A DNA stretch of 64,000 bases, from assembly GCF_024362345.1 (NCBI RefSeq), contig NZ_CP101505.1, forward strand, positions 2,501,501 to 2,565,500, read 5' to 3'. The position numbers and the translations under genes were made by a program. Within the stretch, counting starts at the first letter, position 1. The number at the start of each line of letters is the position of its first letter. Under the pieces are notes generated by a model that was not told where the DNA came from, searched no databases, and was given only the letters and a program-made list of their open reading frames with translations. This document shows, in pieces, positions 8,935-17,601 of the stretch. The stretch comes from Polaribacter dokdonensis. Its GTDB lineage: Bacteria; Bacteroidota; Bacteroidia; Flavobacteriales; Flavobacteriaceae.

Positions 8935-10350
8935 ATGAAGTTAAAATCTATTTTTTTTACATTTTTTATTGCTATTTACTTACCATTAATATTGTTGACT
9001 AAAATTCCGTTTTTAATAAAAACACTTTTTACTTTAAATTTTTTGGTTTTAGCAACATTAACTTATTACTATTTATTTAGAGATAAAAAATTTGCACCTA
9101 TTCTCTCCTCTTATATAGTATTTAACTTTTTGTTCTTTCTTATAGCACCAATGTTACAAACACATAATGTTTATGATACAGAAAATTTAAATTTACCAAC
9201 AAAATTAGTTTACAGAGATTATCTAATAATAAAAACAAATATTTTAGTATTACTTTTTAATATAGTTTTTTTTGTTTTTTACAGATATTTTAACGCAATA
9301 AAAAGTAAGGTAATAATTTATAAAAAAAATAAAAATTTACCATTTCATATTATTATTTTCTTCTTTATAAGCATCCTAATTTTTATTTTAAATTTTAAAC
9401 ATATACAATATGAATATTTAAATAGTAATTATTTTGATTTAGAAGGTACATCAAAATCTAGTTTATTAATTAAAGAAAAAATAATATTAATGTTTCCATT
9501 TATGGCTTTTATTATGGCTATTGGTTATTTAAGAAACAAGAAAAAAACTAAAAATTATTATTATATTTTATTTGTAACTATTTTATTATTGATATTGGTT
9601 TTACTTATAAAAAACCCATTAACAGAAAAAAGAAACGCATTAGGCCCAATATACATTACACTTATATTTCTAATTATACCAAGACTATTAAATACCAATT
9701 TTAAAATATTAGTATTTCTATTTATGTCTATGATAGTTGTTTTTCCTACAATATCATTAATTACTCATTCAGGTTATACTTTAAAACAGCTTATAAATAA
9801 CCCAAATCTCTTTCTTAAAAAAGCGAATGAACATGGTATAACAAATACTTTTACATCATTAAATTATGATGCATTTATAAATTTTTCTGGCACTATTGAA
9901 TATGCTGAAAAAAACTCTTTATCTTATGGTAAACAACTTTCTGGAGGATTGTTCTTTTTTGTGCCGAGAAAAATATGGGAGAATAAACCAATTTCTAGTG
10001 GAGAGTTTATAGGAAATTACCTTAGAGATACCTATGGTAATAAGTATAGCTTTACAAATTTATCTAATCCTTATGTTTCAGAAGGATATTTAAATTTTGG
10101 CATTTTAGGAGTAATAATGTTTGCAATTTTTTTAGCATTTTTTATGTCTAGGATGACAAATTGGGTTAATGGAGACAATCAGTTAAAAAAAGCAGCATCA
10201 TTTTATGCAGCTATTCATTTAATCTTTTTCTTAAGAGGAGATTTTACAAACGGATTTGCATTCTTATTTGCAACTTTCATAGTGGTTTTATTGATTCCAA
10301 AAATTTACTTTTCACTTTTTAAAAGAGTTGATTATGAAAGTATTAAATAA
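8935..10350 (+). CDS. O-antigen polymerase-like membrane protein (Wzy candidate)
   Basis: About 471 residues with some 12 hydrophobic segments, including a long run of membrane helices either side of a soluble loop (residues ~285-350). The loop carries 'GKQLSGGLFFFVPRKIW..KPISSGEFIGNYL', and a following segment has 'YVSEGYLNFGILGVIMF'. This pattern is seen in O-antigen polymerases of the EpsG/Wzy type, which join repeat units in the periplasm. An upstream TTG at 8929 is possible; I prefer ATG 8935. Wzy proteins share little sequence, so the call rests on topology, these loop motifs and position after the flippase. Confidence 0.7.
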   Translation: MKLKSIFFTFFIAIYLPLILLTKIPFLIKTLFTLNFLVLATLTYYYLFRDKKFAPILSSYIVFNFLFFLIAPMLQTHNVYDTENLNLPTKLVYRDYLIIKTNILVLLFNIVFFVFYRYFNAIKSKVIIYKKNKNLPFHIIIFFFISILIFILNFKHIQYEYLNSNYFDLEGTSKSSLLIKEKIILMFPFMAFIMAIGYLRNKKKTKNYYYILFVTILLLILVLLIKNPLTEKRNALGPIYITLIFLIIPRLLNTNFKILVFLFMSMIVVFPTISLITHSGYTLKQLINNPNLFLKKANEHGITNTFTSLNYDAFINFSGTIEYAEKNSLSYGKQLSGGLFFFVPRKIWENKPISSGEFIGNYLRDTYGNKYSFTNLSNPYVSEGYLNFGILGVIMFAIFLAFFMSRMTNWVNGDNQLKKAASFYAAIHLIFFLRGDFTNGFAFLFATFIVVLLIPKIYFSLFKRVDYESIK

Positions 10351-11542
10351 TATAACTCTTCTTTTAGTTTATTTAAACGCTAGTCTTTTAGTATTTCCAG
10401 ATAAAATAAAGCCATATCTTATTTTTAGTTTATTCTTATCTATTGCTCTTCGTAAATTTAAATTAAAAACAAAACAAAAATACAATCATAAAAAACTATT
10501 TATAAGTATCGGTTTTTTTTGCATTTTAATTGTTAGTTGTTTTTTGTCTGAAAATAGTTATGTTGGATTCAAAAAATTAGAGTCTAGTGCCTCTCTAGTA
10601 GTTTTTCCATTAATTTTTTACCTTTTGGCAGGAGATAGCCAAATTCTTAACACTAAATCTTTTAATGTTATAAAGAAAATTATAGTTTTTACTACACTTT
10701 TCTTTTTAGTTTTTTCATTTAGTTATTTTTATATAACAGAGCCTTTTTACACTTTTAAAAGTACGTTAGTACATTATTCTAACTTAATAAATATCAGAAA
10801 TACAGGATTTTTAATTCATCCAATTTACCTATCCATTTATACAGGAGTATCAATCATTTTTTGTTTAGATTTATTTTTAAAGGATAAAAGATATGTCTTT
10901 TTTGCTTTATCATTAATCTTATTGGTTTTTATGGGAATTTTAAATAAGAAAGGCCCAATTTTATCACTTGTCTTAGTTGGTGTTTTTTATGTTTTTAAAG
11001 AAAGATTGTATTTTAAAAAAAGCATTTATTTAATACCAGTTTTTTTACTTTTATTGGTTGCTATTGTTTTTCTGCCTAAGTATAAGGATGTAAATGGTTT
11101 TGTAGAACTTAAACATTTAATTGAGCAAAAAAGTAAAACAAGTTCATCTACTGGTATTAGATTACAAATTTATGATTGTGCAATACATAAAATAACAGAA
11201 TCACCAATTTTAGGCTATGGAATAGGAGATGTAAATGATGTTTTAAACAATTGCTATTTAAACTCTAAAACATTACCAGTAGAAAAAAACTATAATACAC
11301 ACAATCAATATTTTAGCTTTTGGTTGTCTGCAGGTATTTTGGGGTTAACTGCATTTTTATTTTATTTATTTACTGTATTAAAAATAGCTAAAGAACAAAA
11401 TTTCAAAATTTTTTATCTAATAAGCCTATTTTTTATATTAAATATGTTAACCGAAAATATTTTAGAAAGAGAAGATGGTGTTATCTTTTTTTCATTCCTT
11501 ATTAATTTATATTTATTTAAAAATGATGTAATTGATGGTTAA
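10334..11542 (+). CDS. O-antigen ligase family membrane protein (WaaL/Wzy-type)
   Basis: About 402 residues with roughly 10-11 membrane helices. Near residue 275 there is 'TGIRLQIYDCAIHKITESPILGYGIGD', and about 40 residues later 'YNTHNQYFSFWLSAGILGL'. These are the R-x(n)-W/Y...NPLFGxGxG and H-N/H-NxYL...G motifs of the Wzy_C/O-antigen ligase domain. The protein either ligates the glycan to its lipid acceptor or is a second polymerase. It overlaps the previous gene by 17 bases and the next by up to 8. A TTG at 10328 precedes the chosen ATG. Confidence 0.82.
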   Translation: MKVLNNITLLLVYLNASLLVFPDKIKPYLIFSLFLSIALRKFKLKTKQKYNHKKLFISIGFFCILIVSCFLSENSYVGFKKLESSASLVVFPLIFYLLAGDSQILNTKSFNVIKKIIVFTTLFFLVFSFSYFYITEPFYTFKSTLVHYSNLINIRNTGFLIHPIYLSIYTGVSIIFCLDLFLKDKRYVFFALSLILLVFMGILNKKGPILSLVLVGVFYVFKERLYFKKSIYLIPVFLLLLVAIVFLPKYKDVNGFVELKHLIEQKSKTSSSTGIRLQIYDCAIHKITESPILGYGIGDVNDVLNNCYLNSKTLPVEKNYNTHNQYFSFWLSAGILGLTAFLFYLFTVLKIAKEQNFKIFYLISLFFILNMLTENILEREDGVIFFSFLINLYLFKNDVIDG

Positions 11543-12629
11543 TATAATTCATGTATTAGAAGATTTTTCTTTATCAAGTGGAGGGTTAAGAACTGTTGTA
11601 AAAAAGTTGAATGAAAAACTTTTAGGAAATGGTTTAAATTCCAAAATAGTTTCAACAAGAAGTGAGGTAGAGGATGACATCATATTAGTTAATGGGGGTT
11701 CTATACCTTGGAGATATTCATCAAATTTAACTAAAGAATTAGATCAACTAAATAATAATAAAAAAATTGATTTAATACATATTCATGGTGTTTGGATGTA
11801 CCCTCAATATGCCACAGCTAAATACGCTTTAAAAAATAATATACCTTATATCATAACTTGTCATGGAATGCTAGAACCTTGGTTATGGACAAAAGGAAAG
11901 TTTAAGAAAGAACAATATTTTAAGCATGTTGTTTACAAATATTTTGAAAGAGCAAATTATTTACATGCAATTACACCATTAGAAGCAAATGAGTTAAGTA
12001 AACTATTTCCAAAAAGTAAAATTAAAACTATTCCTAATTTAATTTCTCTAAATGCATCTGTTGTTGAAAACAACAATTTTAATGATAAATATATCTTATA
12101 CTTAGGAAGGTTAGATGAAAAGAAAGGCATAGATATTTTAATAAATGCTTTTGCTAAATTAAATGATAAACAAATCAGATTAAAAATAGCTGGCGGATTT
12201 AATGACTATAAGAACGAATTAATTAAAATAGCTAAAGATTTAAATATCTTAGAAAGAATCGATTTTGTTGGTTTAGTAAAAGGATTAGAAAAAGAAAAAC
12301 TTTATAAAGAAGCTTTTGTATTTGTGGCTCCTTCTCATTCAGAAGTTATTGGTATGGTTAATTTAGAGGCTGCCAAATACCATACACCAGTAATAACAAC
12401 CTATCAAACTGGGTTATTAAAAGAATGGAATAATAATGGAGGTGTTTTAATTAACCTTTCAGAAAATAACCTTTATTCTGAATTGTCTAAAGCTGTAAAC
12501 TGGTCTATAAAAGAAAGAAATTTAAGAGGACAAAAATTAAGAAATTTTATAGAAAAAGAATATTCTTGGAATACAAAAATTAAAGATTGGATTCATTTTT
12601 ATAAAACTATAAAAAATGAAAAAAATTAG
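11535..12629 (+). CDS. glycosyltransferase family 4
   Basis: 364 residues with a GT-B fold. The N-terminal half has 'SGGLRTVVKKL' and 'HIHGVWMYPQYATAKYALKNNIPYIITCHGMLEPW'. The C-terminal half has 'LYLGRLDEKKGIDILINAF' and the donor-binding Glu region 'APSHSEVIGMVNLEAA', as in retaining GT4 enzymes. It adds a sugar to the lipid-linked repeat unit in the cytoplasm. Donor and acceptor cannot be read from sequence. A TTG at 11532 is the alternative start. The coding region ends before a 66-bp gap, the longest in the sugar-transfer part of the locus. Confidence 0.9.
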   Translation: MVNIIHVLEDFSLSSGGLRTVVKKLNEKLLGNGLNSKIVSTRSEVEDDIILVNGGSIPWRYSSNLTKELDQLNNNKKIDLIHIHGVWMYPQYATAKYALKNNIPYIITCHGMLEPWLWTKGKFKKEQYFKHVVYKYFERANYLHAITPLEANELSKLFPKSKIKTIPNLISLNASVVENNNFNDKYILYLGRLDEKKGIDILINAFAKLNDKQIRLKIAGGFNDYKNELIKIAKDLNILERIDFVGLVKGLEKEKLYKEAFVFVAPSHSEVIGMVNLEAAKYHTPVITTYQTGLLKEWNNNGGVLINLSENNLYSELSKAVNWSIKERNLRGQKLRNFIEKEYSWNTKIKDWIHFYKTIKNEKN

Positions 12630-12666
12630 TTTTAGAAAGTGTTAGTTCATTTTTTAAATTATTATG

Positions 12667-12674
12667 TATTTTTG
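12667..12674 (+). promoter_or_regulatory. possible internal promoter, -7 element
   Basis: TATTTTTG matches the Bacteroidota -7 consensus TAnnTTTG and lies 22 bp before the epimerase start, in one of the few real gaps of the locus. No good TTTG element is seen at the expected -33 position, so this is weak support for a second transcript covering 12696-17557. Confidence 0.3.
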
Positions 12675-12695
12675 ACTCTTATTTTTAATTATTAG

Positions 12696-13676
12696 ATGCT
12701 AAATAAAAAGAAAATTCTTATAACTGGTGGTTCTGGTTTTATAGGTACCAACTTAGTAGAGTTTTACAAAAATACTTCTATAGTATTAAACCTCGACATT
12801 AAAAAACCCAGAAATCCAAATCATCAAGAATTTTGGAAAAAAATAGATATATTAAACCTTGATTCGTTAACAAATGCTATTTCAAACTTTCAGCCAGACT
12901 ACATATTTCATATGGCTGCAAGAACAGATTTAGATGGTGTAAATTTAGATGATTATCAGGCAAATATAAAAGGAGTAGAAAATTTAATAATAGCCTTAAA
13001 AAGCATTGAAAATTTAAGAAAAGTTATTTTTGCTTCAAGTAGATTAGTTTGCGAAATTGGATATGAACCAAAAGACGAATTTGATTATAAACCTTCTACT
13101 GTTTATGGAGAAAGCAAAATTATAGGAGAAAAAATAGTTAGAGAATCTAAAATTTTAACTGATAATTGGATTATAGTTAGGCCAACTTCCTTGTGGGGTC
13201 CTTGGTTTGATATACCTTATAAAAACTTTTTTGACACCATAGAAAAAGGTCTTTATTTTCATCCAAAAAATAAGAAAATTTACAAGAAATTTGGCTTTGT
13301 TTTAAACTGTGTTTATGTTTTAGACAAGTTATTGAATAATGATAATTTAGATAAGAAAACAATTTATCTATCAGATTTTGAGGAATTAGAAGTAAAAGCT
13401 TGGGCCAACATAATTTCTCAGTATTATCATCAAAAAGATGTTAAAGAAATTCCCTTTTTTATTTTAAAATTTATTGCTAATATTGGTGATTCAGTTAAAA
13501 AATTAGGGGTAAAAAATCCTCCCTTAACAAAGTTTAGATTAAACAATCTAATAACAAATATGTATTTTAACACTAAAGAGGTGGAATCTGTAGTAGGTGA
13601 GTTACCTTATAATATAAATAAATCAACAGAAATTACTTATAAATGGTTAACAAGAAACAGCAATACCAAGATTTAA
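12696..13676 (+). CDS. NAD(P)-dependent epimerase/dehydratase family protein
   Basis: 326 residues, extended short-chain dehydrogenase fold. The N-terminal 'ILITGGSGFIGTNLVEFY' binds the dinucleotide. 'HMAARTDLDG', 'FASSRLV' and the catalytic 'YGESKIIGEK' (Tyr-x3-Lys, near residue 132) are present. It would epimerise or dehydrate a nucleotide-activated sugar for the repeat unit. The exact reaction is not predictable. Its 3' end overlaps the acetyltransferase gene by 34 bases. Confidence 0.88.
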   Translation: MLNKKKILITGGSGFIGTNLVEFYKNTSIVLNLDIKKPRNPNHQEFWKKIDILNLDSLTNAISNFQPDYIFHMAARTDLDGVNLDDYQANIKGVENLIIALKSIENLRKVIFASSRLVCEIGYEPKDEFDYKPSTVYGESKIIGEKIVRESKILTDNWIIVRPTSLWGPWFDIPYKNFFDTIEKGLYFHPKNKKIYKKFGFVLNCVYVLDKLLNNDNLDKKTIYLSDFEELEVKAWANIISQYYHQKDVKEIPFFILKFIANIGDSVKKLGVKNPPLTKFRLNNLITNMYFNTKEVESVVGELPYNINKSTEITYKWLTRNSNTKI

Positions 13677-14230
13677 GTAAGTTTAATGTTCCTAAGGGTT
13701 TTCGAGGTAAATCTAAGTTCATTGTTCAAATTTGGTGGATAACCGAAAAAACTCTTTTTGCCATGTCTCCTCAGTTTTTTTATGGGTGGAGAAGGTTTTT
13801 GCTAAGATCTTTTGGAGCAAAAATTGGTAAAAATGTATTAATTAGATCTTCTGCTAAATTTACATATCCTTGGAAAGTTACAATAGGAGATAACACATGG
13901 ATTGGTGAAGAAACTATACTATATAGTTTAGGAGAAATAAATATTGGGAACAATGTAGCTGTTGCACATGGTATTTATTTTAATACAGGTTTACATGATT
14001 ATACAAAAACAGATTTTCCAATACTAAGTGATAAAATAATTATAGAGGATGAATGTTGGATAACTAATGATGTTTATATTGCACCAGGTGTAACTATAGG
14101 CAAAGGTTCAGTCATTGGCGCAAGAAGTAGTGTCTATAAAGATATACCTAGTGGTTGGGTTTGTTATGGTAACCCTGCTAAACCAGTAAAACAGAGAATT
14201 GAGAAAAAAGATAACAATAATAGGGATTAA
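13643..14230 (+). CDS. WcaF-type acetyltransferase, left-handed beta helix
   Basis: 195 residues. Hexapeptide repeats run from about residue 65 to 175 ('IGKNVLIRSSAKF', 'IGDNTWIGEETIL', 'IGNNVAVAHGIYF', 'IAPGVTIGKGSVIGARSSVYKDIPSGWVCYGNPAK'). The catalytic-type His is in 'VAHGIYFNTGLHDYT'. Members O-acetylate sugars of exopolysaccharide repeat units using acetyl-CoA. The WcaF/WcaI/WcaJ order here resembles colanic-acid-type loci. The gene overlaps both neighbours (34 and 32 bases). Confidence 0.87.
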   Translation: MVNKKQQYQDLSKFNVPKGFRGKSKFIVQIWWITEKTLFAMSPQFFYGWRRFLLRSFGAKIGKNVLIRSSAKFTYPWKVTIGDNTWIGEETILYSLGEINIGNNVAVAHGIYFNTGLHDYTKTDFPILSDKIIIEDECWITNDVYIAPGVTIGKGSVIGARSSVYKDIPSGWVCYGNPAKPVKQRIEKKDNNNRD

Positions 14231-15419
14231 CTACTTTCCAGAAGATACTGCAATAGGCCTATATACAACTCAATTAGCGCAACATTTAGTACAGAATAAT
14301 TTTGATGTTGATGTAATTACTGGTTTTCCATACTATCCTGCTTGGAGAATTAGTGAAGCATATAAATCAAAAAGTAGGTTTTATCAAGAAACAATTAACG
14401 GAGTTAATATTTATAGATACAAACAATATGTGCCTAAAAAACCAAGTTTCTTAAAAAGAATAATTCATTTAATAGATTTTTCTGTAGGTACTTTCTTCAA
14501 TATTTTTAAAGTAAAAAATACAGATTTAGTTTTATGTGTTGTGCCATTCATTGGCTCAGTATTTATAGGTAAAATTTTAGCAAAATTAAGAGGTGCAAAA
14601 TTATGGGTTCATGTTCAAGATTTTGAATTTGATGCTGCTACAGATTCCAATTTAGTTGGCAATAAAAATATTATTTTTCGAACCTTATTTTGGATAGAAA
14701 GAAAACTTTTAGGTTCTGCAAATTTTGTAAGTACAATTAGTGTTTCTATGATCAAAAAGTTGGAAAACAAGGTTCCCAATATTGATAATAAATTATTATC
14801 TAATTGGGTAGATGCAAACTTTATTCAACCTAATAATTATACAACTCATAAATACCTAAATTCATCAAAATTTAAAATTTTATACTCAGGTAATATTGGA
14901 GAAAAACAAGATTGGGATTTATTTATAAAATTTGCGAAAGAATTAGAACAAAAAGAAAATATTGAGATAATTGTTGTAGGGAATGGAAGTAAAAGAATTT
15001 GGTTAGAAGAATCTTTGCTAGATTTAGAAAATATTAGATTTTACAGTCCAGTTCCATACAATGAGCTCTCTAATTTATTGTGTAGTGCAGATTTGCATGT
15101 GTTATTTCAAAAAATAGACGTTATAGATACTGTAATGCCTTCTAAAATCTTGGCAATGATGTCTAGTTCAAAAACATCGTTAATTACAGGTAATATGCAA
15201 TCAGAGGTTTCTTCTATCATCAAGAAATCAAAATCTGGGATGTATTTTGATTCACAAGACTGTAAACCACTTGTTGATTTTGTACTTAAATTAAAATCAA
15301 ATAAGGAATTGCAGAAGGAATTTGGAAAGAGTGCTAGAGCATATGTAATAGAGAACTACAGTAAATCTCAAATATTAGAAGAGTTTAGGTTAGAGGCTTT
15401 AAAATTAATTGAAAGTTAA
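14199..15419 (+). CDS. WcaI-type glycosyltransferase (GT4)
   Basis: 406 residues. The N-terminus 'KITIIGINYFPEDTAIGLYTTQLAQHL' and 'VITGFPYYPAWRI' are hallmarks of WcaI-type colanic acid glycosyltransferases. 'WVHVQDFEFDAATDS' and a C-terminal Rossmann half with 'ILYSGNIGEKQDWDLFI' follow. The start is TTG at 14199, because no ATG or GTG lies near and the family begins within a few residues of 'KKITIIG'. It overlaps the acetyltransferase gene by 32 bases and the next gene by 11. Confidence 0.88.
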   Translation: MRKKITIIGINYFPEDTAIGLYTTQLAQHLVQNNFDVDVITGFPYYPAWRISEAYKSKSRFYQETINGVNIYRYKQYVPKKPSFLKRIIHLIDFSVGTFFNIFKVKNTDLVLCVVPFIGSVFIGKILAKLRGAKLWVHVQDFEFDAATDSNLVGNKNIIFRTLFWIERKLLGSANFVSTISVSMIKKLENKVPNIDNKLLSNWVDANFIQPNNYTTHKYLNSSKFKILYSGNIGEKQDWDLFIKFAKELEQKENIEIIVVGNGSKRIWLEESLLDLENIRFYSPVPYNELSNLLCSADLHVLFQKIDVIDTVMPSKILAMMSSSKTSLITGNMQSEVSSIIKKSKSGMYFDSQDCKPLVDFVLKLKSNKELQKEFGKSARAYVIENYSKSQILEEFRLEALKLIES

Positions 15420-16782
15420 ATTGACAACAAAAATTAAAAAATATTCTAGATTAATTAGACCTATAATTGTTGTTTTCGACATTATAATAATTACTAGTGT
15501 TCTATATTATTTTTCAGATCAAGGCTATTTAAATAGTGAGTTTCTAATTTACATTAATCTTGTTTGGCTTTTTATAGCCTATTTTACCAAATTTTATAAT
15601 GTGTATAGATATACACATATTGCTAGGTTAGTAACCTATCTTCTCTCTCAATTTTCAATATTTATCTTGGCGTTTTTCGCCTATTTTTCAATATTTAGAG
15701 AAGGTGAAGTAATTAATGAGCAATTTAATATTATTCTATCTTTTACACTTTTAATCACCTTTTTTAAACTGTTCTTCTTTTTCATACTAAAATCATACAG
15801 ATTAAGTGGAAAAAATTACAGGAATGTTATTGTTTTTGGTAGTTCAAAATCAGCAAAAAATGTAATTGATTTATTTAAAAGTAAGCAAGATTTAGGATAT
15901 CGATTTTTTGGTTTTTTTGCAGATAAGAAAGATGTATCAGACAAATATTTAGGAGATATTAATGCAGGCTTGATTTACGCTTCTAAAGAACAAATAGATG
16001 AGGTTTATTGCGAATCAGATTCTATTACTAAACAAAAATTAAGAGTAATAAGGAATTACTGTAGCAAAAATAATGTGGATTTTAATTTAATTCCAGAAGA
16101 GAAAGATATTTATAGTAAAGACTTAAAGTTAACCCATTATGGAACGATTCCAATTTTAAAGCCTAAAAAACTTCCTTTTGAAAAGATTGAAACTCATATT
16201 TTAAAAAGATGTTTTGACATCTTTTTCTCACTTCTTGTTTGTGTTTTTCTGCTTTCTTGGTTGTTGCCAATTTTATGGATTGTTGTAAAACTAAATTCTA
16301 AAGGAAAATTTTTATTCAAGCAGTTGAGAGATGGTGCAGATGGTAATCAATTTTATTGTTATAAAATTAGATCTATGAAAGTTAATACGCTCGCAGACAA
16401 AATAGCAACAACCATAAATGATGATAGAATTACTTCTGTTGGAGCTTTTCTAAGAAAAACAAGCTTAGATGAATTACCTCAGTTTTTTAATGTACTTAAA
16501 GGTGATATGAGCATTGTTGGTCCTAGACCTCATATGAATGTTCAAACCAAAAAATATTTAGTAGAGATAGAGAATTATTTGTTTAGAAATTCTGTAAAAC
16601 CAGGTATAACAGGTTTAGCACAAGTATATGGTTATAGAGGAGAAATTAAGAAAAAATCGGACATAGATCATAGAGTTAAGTTAGATGTATTTTATATTGA
16701 AAACTGGTCATTTTTTCTAGATATTAAAATTATAGGCCTAACAATTTTAAATGTTTTTAAAGGCCAAGACAAAGCGTATTAA
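15409..16782 (+). CDS. undecaprenyl-phosphate glycosyl-1-phosphate transferase (WcaJ-like)
   Basis: 457 residues. Four to five N-terminal membrane helices (to ~130) are followed by a nucleotide-binding-like domain ('NVIVFGSSKSAKNVIDLF'). A further helix at ~270-295 precedes the bacterial sugar transferase domain: 'LFKQLRDGADGNQFYCYKIRSM', 'FLRKTSLDELPQFFNVLKGDMSIVGPRPH' and 'PGITGLAQVYGYRG'. It begins repeat-unit assembly by moving a sugar-1-phosphate from a nucleotide sugar to undecaprenyl phosphate. The start is TTG at 15409, with another TTG at 15421. Family members are often glucose- or galactose-specific; the donor here is not certain. Confidence 0.93.
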   Translation: MKVKLTTKIKKYSRLIRPIIVVFDIIIITSVLYYFSDQGYLNSEFLIYINLVWLFIAYFTKFYNVYRYTHIARLVTYLLSQFSIFILAFFAYFSIFREGEVINEQFNIILSFTLLITFFKLFFFFILKSYRLSGKNYRNVIVFGSSKSAKNVIDLFKSKQDLGYRFFGFFADKKDVSDKYLGDINAGLIYASKEQIDEVYCESDSITKQKLRVIRNYCSKNNVDFNLIPEEKDIYSKDLKLTHYGTIPILKPKKLPFEKIETHILKRCFDIFFSLLVCVFLLSWLLPILWIVVKLNSKGKFLFKQLRDGADGNQFYCYKIRSMKVNTLADKIATTINDDRITSVGAFLRKTSLDELPQFFNVLKGDMSIVGPRPHMNVQTKKYLVEIENYLFRNSVKPGITGLAQVYGYRGEIKKKSDIDHRVKLDVFYIENWSFFLDIKIIGLTILNVFKGQDKAY

Positions 16783-16786
16783 TATC

Positions 16787-17557
16787 ATGAAAAAAGTAGA
16801 AATATCAGCATCTGTAGTCTTGTATCATGAAAACTTAGAAGAACTTTCTAATACCATTCAATGTTTTTTAAATGTTGATATTTCAAAGAAATTATATCTA
16901 ATTGATAATACAGATGATGCAAGGTTTAAAGGTTTATTTACAAATGATGATATTATTTATATTCAAAATGGTAAAAACTTAGGTTTTGGAGCAGGTCATA
17001 ATGTTATACTTAATCAGATTGAAAATGATTCTAAGTATCATTTAATCTTAAATCCAGATGTTAATTTCGAATCTAGAGTAATCATAAATTTAATTGATAA
17101 ACTCAAAAAGCATGAAATGGTTTCTATGATTGCTCCTAAAGTATTATTTCCTGATGGTACTTTTCAAAATTCTTGTAGAAGATACCCAAGAATTATAGAG
17201 TTATTAGCAAGACGTTTTAACCTTTTACAATCCATTTTTAAAAAGAACATCAGCAAAGGTAAATACACAGATAAAGATTTAGATGCATCGTTTTTTGCTG
17301 AATACATAACAGGCTGTTTTCATTTATACAAAACAGATGATTTTGTAAAATTAGGTGGTTTTGATGAACGCTATTTCTTGTATATGGAAGATGTTGATAT
17401 CTGTAAAAAAATTCAGAAGTTAGACAAGTTAAAACTATACTATCCTAAAGAAGAAATTAGGCATGTTTTAAAACAAGGTTCTTCTAAAAACAATAAACTC
17501 TTTTTTATTCACACATTTTCTGCAATTAAATATTTTTTAAAGTGGGGTTTTAGGTAG
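16787..17557 (+). CDS. glycosyltransferase family 2 (rhamnosyltransferase-like)
   Basis: About 256 residues with a GT-A fold: 'SASVVLYHENLEEL', 'GKNLGFGAGHNVIL', 'HLILNPDV' (DxD-equivalent region), 'MIAPKVLFPDGTFQNSCRRYP', 'FITGCF' (here 'YITGCFHLYK') and 'GGFDERYFLYMEDVDICKK'. The last resembles the ED-containing motif of WbbL-type rhamnosyltransferases. An upstream in-frame ATG at 16751 lies inside the WcaJ-like gene; ATG 16787 fits the family start better. If it transfers rhamnose it depends on the dTDP-rhamnose pathway that is broken at 3174-3694. It ends the polysaccharide locus. Confidence 0.87.
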   Translation: MKKVEISASVVLYHENLEELSNTIQCFLNVDISKKLYLIDNTDDARFKGLFTNDDIIYIQNGKNLGFGAGHNVILNQIENDSKYHLILNPDVNFESRVIINLIDKLKKHEMVSMIAPKVLFPDGTFQNSCRRYPRIIELLARRFNLLQSIFKKNISKGKYTDKDLDASFFAEYITGCFHLYKTDDFVKLGGFDERYFLYMEDVDICKKIQKLDKLKLYYPKEEIRHVLKQGSSKNNKLFFIHTFSAIKYFLKWGFR

Positions 17558-17573
17558 CCAATTTTATTTAAAA

Positions 17574-17581
17574 TATATTTG
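17574..17581 (+). promoter_or_regulatory. purD promoter, -7 element
   Basis: TATATTTG matches the Bacteroidota -7 consensus TAnnTTTG and lies 20 bp before the purD start codon. The -33 region is poorly conserved. It suggests that purD is transcribed separately from the polysaccharide locus. Confidence 0.45.
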
Positions 17582-17601
17582 CAATCCATAAATTAATTAC
17601 C

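Noticed and set aside
7684..11542. Recent transfer of the very AT-rich membrane-protein genes
   Set aside because: Low GC is partly explained by the hydrophobic codons (Phe, Leu, Ile). Polysaccharide loci are often exchanged, but no mobile element, repeat or tRNA border is visible here.
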